From positions 1 through 5,838 of the forward strand of contig CAMOEU010000051.1 of NCBI GenBank assembly GCA_946612575.1: a stretch of 5,838 bases of DNA, read 5' to 3'. How positions within the stretch are numbered: position 1 is the stretch's first letter; each line of letters opens with the position of its first letter. This document shows, piece after piece, positions 4,730-5,838 of this stretch. The DNA comes from an uncultured Clostridia bacterium. GTDB lineage: Bacteria > Bacillota > Clostridia > Christensenellales > UBA1242. The position numbers and the translations under genes are program-made. Below the pieces are notes generated by a model. The model saw only the letters and a list, made by a program, of their open reading frames with translations, had not been told where the DNA came from and did no database searches.

Positions 4730-5629
4730 ATGGAAGATGTAGTAATCATTGGTGGTGGACCTGCTGGACTTACTGCCGCAATATATATTCAAAGAGCTGG
4801 CAAACATGCAGTTGTGCTTGAAGGAAATGCTCCTGGCGGACAAATCATAAATGCCGCCGAAGTGCAAAATTTCCCATCAATAAAAAGCATATCTGGTGTT
4901 GATTTTGCACAAAATCTTTACGAGCAAGCACTTTCACTTGGTGCTGAAGTGAGATTTGTTAAAGCTGTTGGAATTGAAATTAAAGAAGGCAAGAAGATTG
5001 TTAAAACAACAAAACAAGATATTGAAGCAAAGGCAATCATTCTTGCAACTGGTGCAAGCAACAAAAAACTTGGTGTCGAAAGAGAAAACGAGTTTTTGGG
5101 AAAAGGTGTTTCTTATTGTGCAACCTGCGACGGAGCATTTTTCAAAAAGAAGGATGTCGCCGTAGTTGGTGGTGGAAACACTGCAGTTGAAGATGCACTT
5201 TTCTTGTCAAATTATTGCAACAAAGTTTATCTTATTCACAGAAGAGATTTCTTCCGTGCTGAAGAGACATTTGTTGAAGAAATTAAAAAGAAAAAAAATG
5301 TTGAATTTGTTTTAAATTCAACCGTGACAAAACTTGTTGGAGACAAAGTTTTGGAAGAAATCGAAGTGACAGACAACAACAAAAACACAAGAAACATCAA
5401 AGTAAGCGGTCTATTTATTGCCGTTGGACAAGTTCCTGGAAATGGAGCTTTTGAAAATTTGATTAAACTTGACAATTTTGGATATATTGTTGCTCAGGAA
5501 AACTGCAAAACAAATATCGATGGCATTTTTGTTGCTGGTGATGCAAGGACAAAACAAGTTAGACAACTCACAACCGCCTGCAGCGACGGCACAACTGCAG
5601 CAATTGCAGCAGTAAATTATATAAAATAA
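4730..5629 (+). CDS. trxB: Thioredoxin reductase (NADPH, FAD-dependent)
   Basis: Flavoenzyme that transfers electrons from NADPH through FAD and a redox disulfide to thioredoxin. The 299-residue protein shows the domain order of the low-molecular-weight family. The FAD-binding GGGPAG (8-13) comes first, then a GGQ element (36-38). The CATC disulfide (C130, C133) follows, and the NADPH-binding GGGNTAVEDA (147-156) comes next. HRRDFFRA (170-177), whose arginines recognise the NADP 2'-phosphate, follows that. Last is the second FAD segment GIFVAGDARTKQVRQLTTAC (265-284). The HRRxxxRA motif argues for NADPH and against the ferredoxin- or NADH-linked variants seen in some anaerobes. It is slightly shorter than the Escherichia coli enzyme at the C terminus. 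AAAGGA precedes the ATG by 6 nt. It is co-transcribed with gpx, and no thioredoxin gene is in the window, so the carrier must come from elsewhere. The stop codon is part of the terminator stem that follows. Confidence 0.97.
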   Translation: MEDVVIIGGGPAGLTAAIYIQRAGKHAVVLEGNAPGGQIINAAEVQNFPSIKSISGVDFAQNLYEQALSLGAEVRFVKAVGIEIKEGKKIVKTTKQDIEAKAIILATGASNKKLGVERENEFLGKGVSYCATCDGAFFKKKDVAVVGGGNTAVEDALFLSNYCNKVYLIHRRDFFRAEETFVEEIKKKKNVEFVLNSTVTKLVGDKVLEEIEVTDNNKNTRNIKVSGLFIAVGQVPGNGAFENLIKLDNFGYIVAQENCKTNIDGIFVAGDARTKQVRQLTTACSDGTTAAIAAVNYIK

Positions 5630-5653
5630 AAACACGGAAGTCTCCGTGTTTTT
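5628..5653. terminator. Bidirectional intrinsic terminator shared by trxB and the converging gene
   Basis: AAAAACACGGA (5628-5638) and TCCGTGTTTTT (5643-5653) form a perfect 11-bp stem with the tetraloop AGTC. On the plus strand it ends in a run of six T, and on the minus strand in TTTTTATTTT. The left arm begins within the trxB TAA (5627-5629) and the right arm ends within the minus-strand gene's TAA (5653-5655), so the two genes share one very compact terminator. Confidence 0.88.
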
Positions 5654-5838
5654 TATAATGTTTTTTCTTGCGAAGTTTTGTTTTTCGCATATTCGTTTGT
5701 CACCATATAAACAGCTATAAGTTTGTAGTCTTTTCCGTAAATATATGGCAATTCATAAAAACTGTCAACTCTGCTTTCTTCTCCGTTTTTGCTTGACCAA
5801 CAAGACCTATCCTCTTCCCATCTTAGAAAATGAAAGTC
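5653..5838 (-). CDS. C-terminal 61 residues of an unrecognised protein, truncated by window edge
   Basis: On the minus strand a frame is open from the right edge to a TAA at 5655-5653, giving 61 codons. I do not recognise the family. The fragment begins DFHFLRWEEDRSCW and continues with a hydrophilic, Ser- and Glu-rich stretch. It then has an aromatic-rich segment YELPYIYGKDYKLIAVYMV and a charged tail ending in QEKTL. There is no obvious membrane helix, zinc motif or signal. Support for it being real is threefold: the frame is uninterrupted to the edge, its base composition is like its neighbours, and it ends precisely on a terminator hairpin that also has a T-tract in its direction. Start, full length and function are outside the window. 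Confidence 0.7.
   Translation of the reverse strand, partial: DFHFLRWEEDRSCWSSKNGEESRVDSFYELPYIYGKDYKLIAVYMVTNEYAKNKTSQEKTL

Overview
The window reads as a stretch of chromosome from an AT-rich, anaerobic bacterium, probably a low-GC Bacillota (Clostridia-like) lineage. The sequence-based reasons are a GC content of roughly one third, strong GGAGG ribosome binding sites, an oxygen-sensitive class III ribonucleotide reductase, ordinary use of TGA as a stop (end of nrdG), and clostridial-looking regulatory sites. No transposase, integrase, phage gene, tRNA, rRNA or CRISPR array is visible. Lineage below phylum cannot be fixed from this window.

Layout from left to right. (1) Positions 1-543, + strand: the C-terminal part of a ZIP-family (GufA-like) metal transporter cut by the window edge. 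(2) Positions 544-685: a short AT-only spacer with one hairpin that suits termination of the minus-strand operon. (3) Positions 686-3905, minus strand: a three-gene operon transcribed nrdD, nrdG, dut. It encodes the anaerobic ribonucleoside-triphosphate reductase, its radical-SAM activase and dUTPase. Together these make deoxynucleotides without oxygen and keep dUTP out of the pool while providing dUMP for dTMP synthesis. A terminator-like hairpin sits between nrdD and nrdG. (4) Positions 3906-4245: a 340-bp divergent regulatory region. On the nrdD side it has a well-formed NrdR box next to a consensus-like promoter. On the gpx side it has a promoter whose -35 is covered by an 18-bp inverted repeat closely resembling the clostridial Rex operator. 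In the middle are a perfect 16-bp palindrome, a direct repeat of TGTTTCAC and two competing hairpins, none of them explained. (5) Positions 4246-5629, + strand: a two-gene operon of a Cys-type, probably thioredoxin-dependent glutathione peroxidase and an NADPH-type thioredoxin reductase, which would form a peroxide-reducing chain if a thioredoxin is supplied from elsewhere. (6) A compact bidirectional terminator whose stem overlaps both converging stop codons. (7) Positions 5653-5838, minus strand: the last 61 codons of an unrecognised protein cut by the right edge.

Functionally the window juxtaposes an oxygen-intolerant glycyl-radical enzyme with a divergently transcribed peroxide-detoxification operon, separated by a dense control region. 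I see no wholly novel enzymatic system. The genes are well-known families, and the items most worth following up are regulatory: the Rex-like and NrdR sites, the central palindrome, and the intra-operon hairpin.
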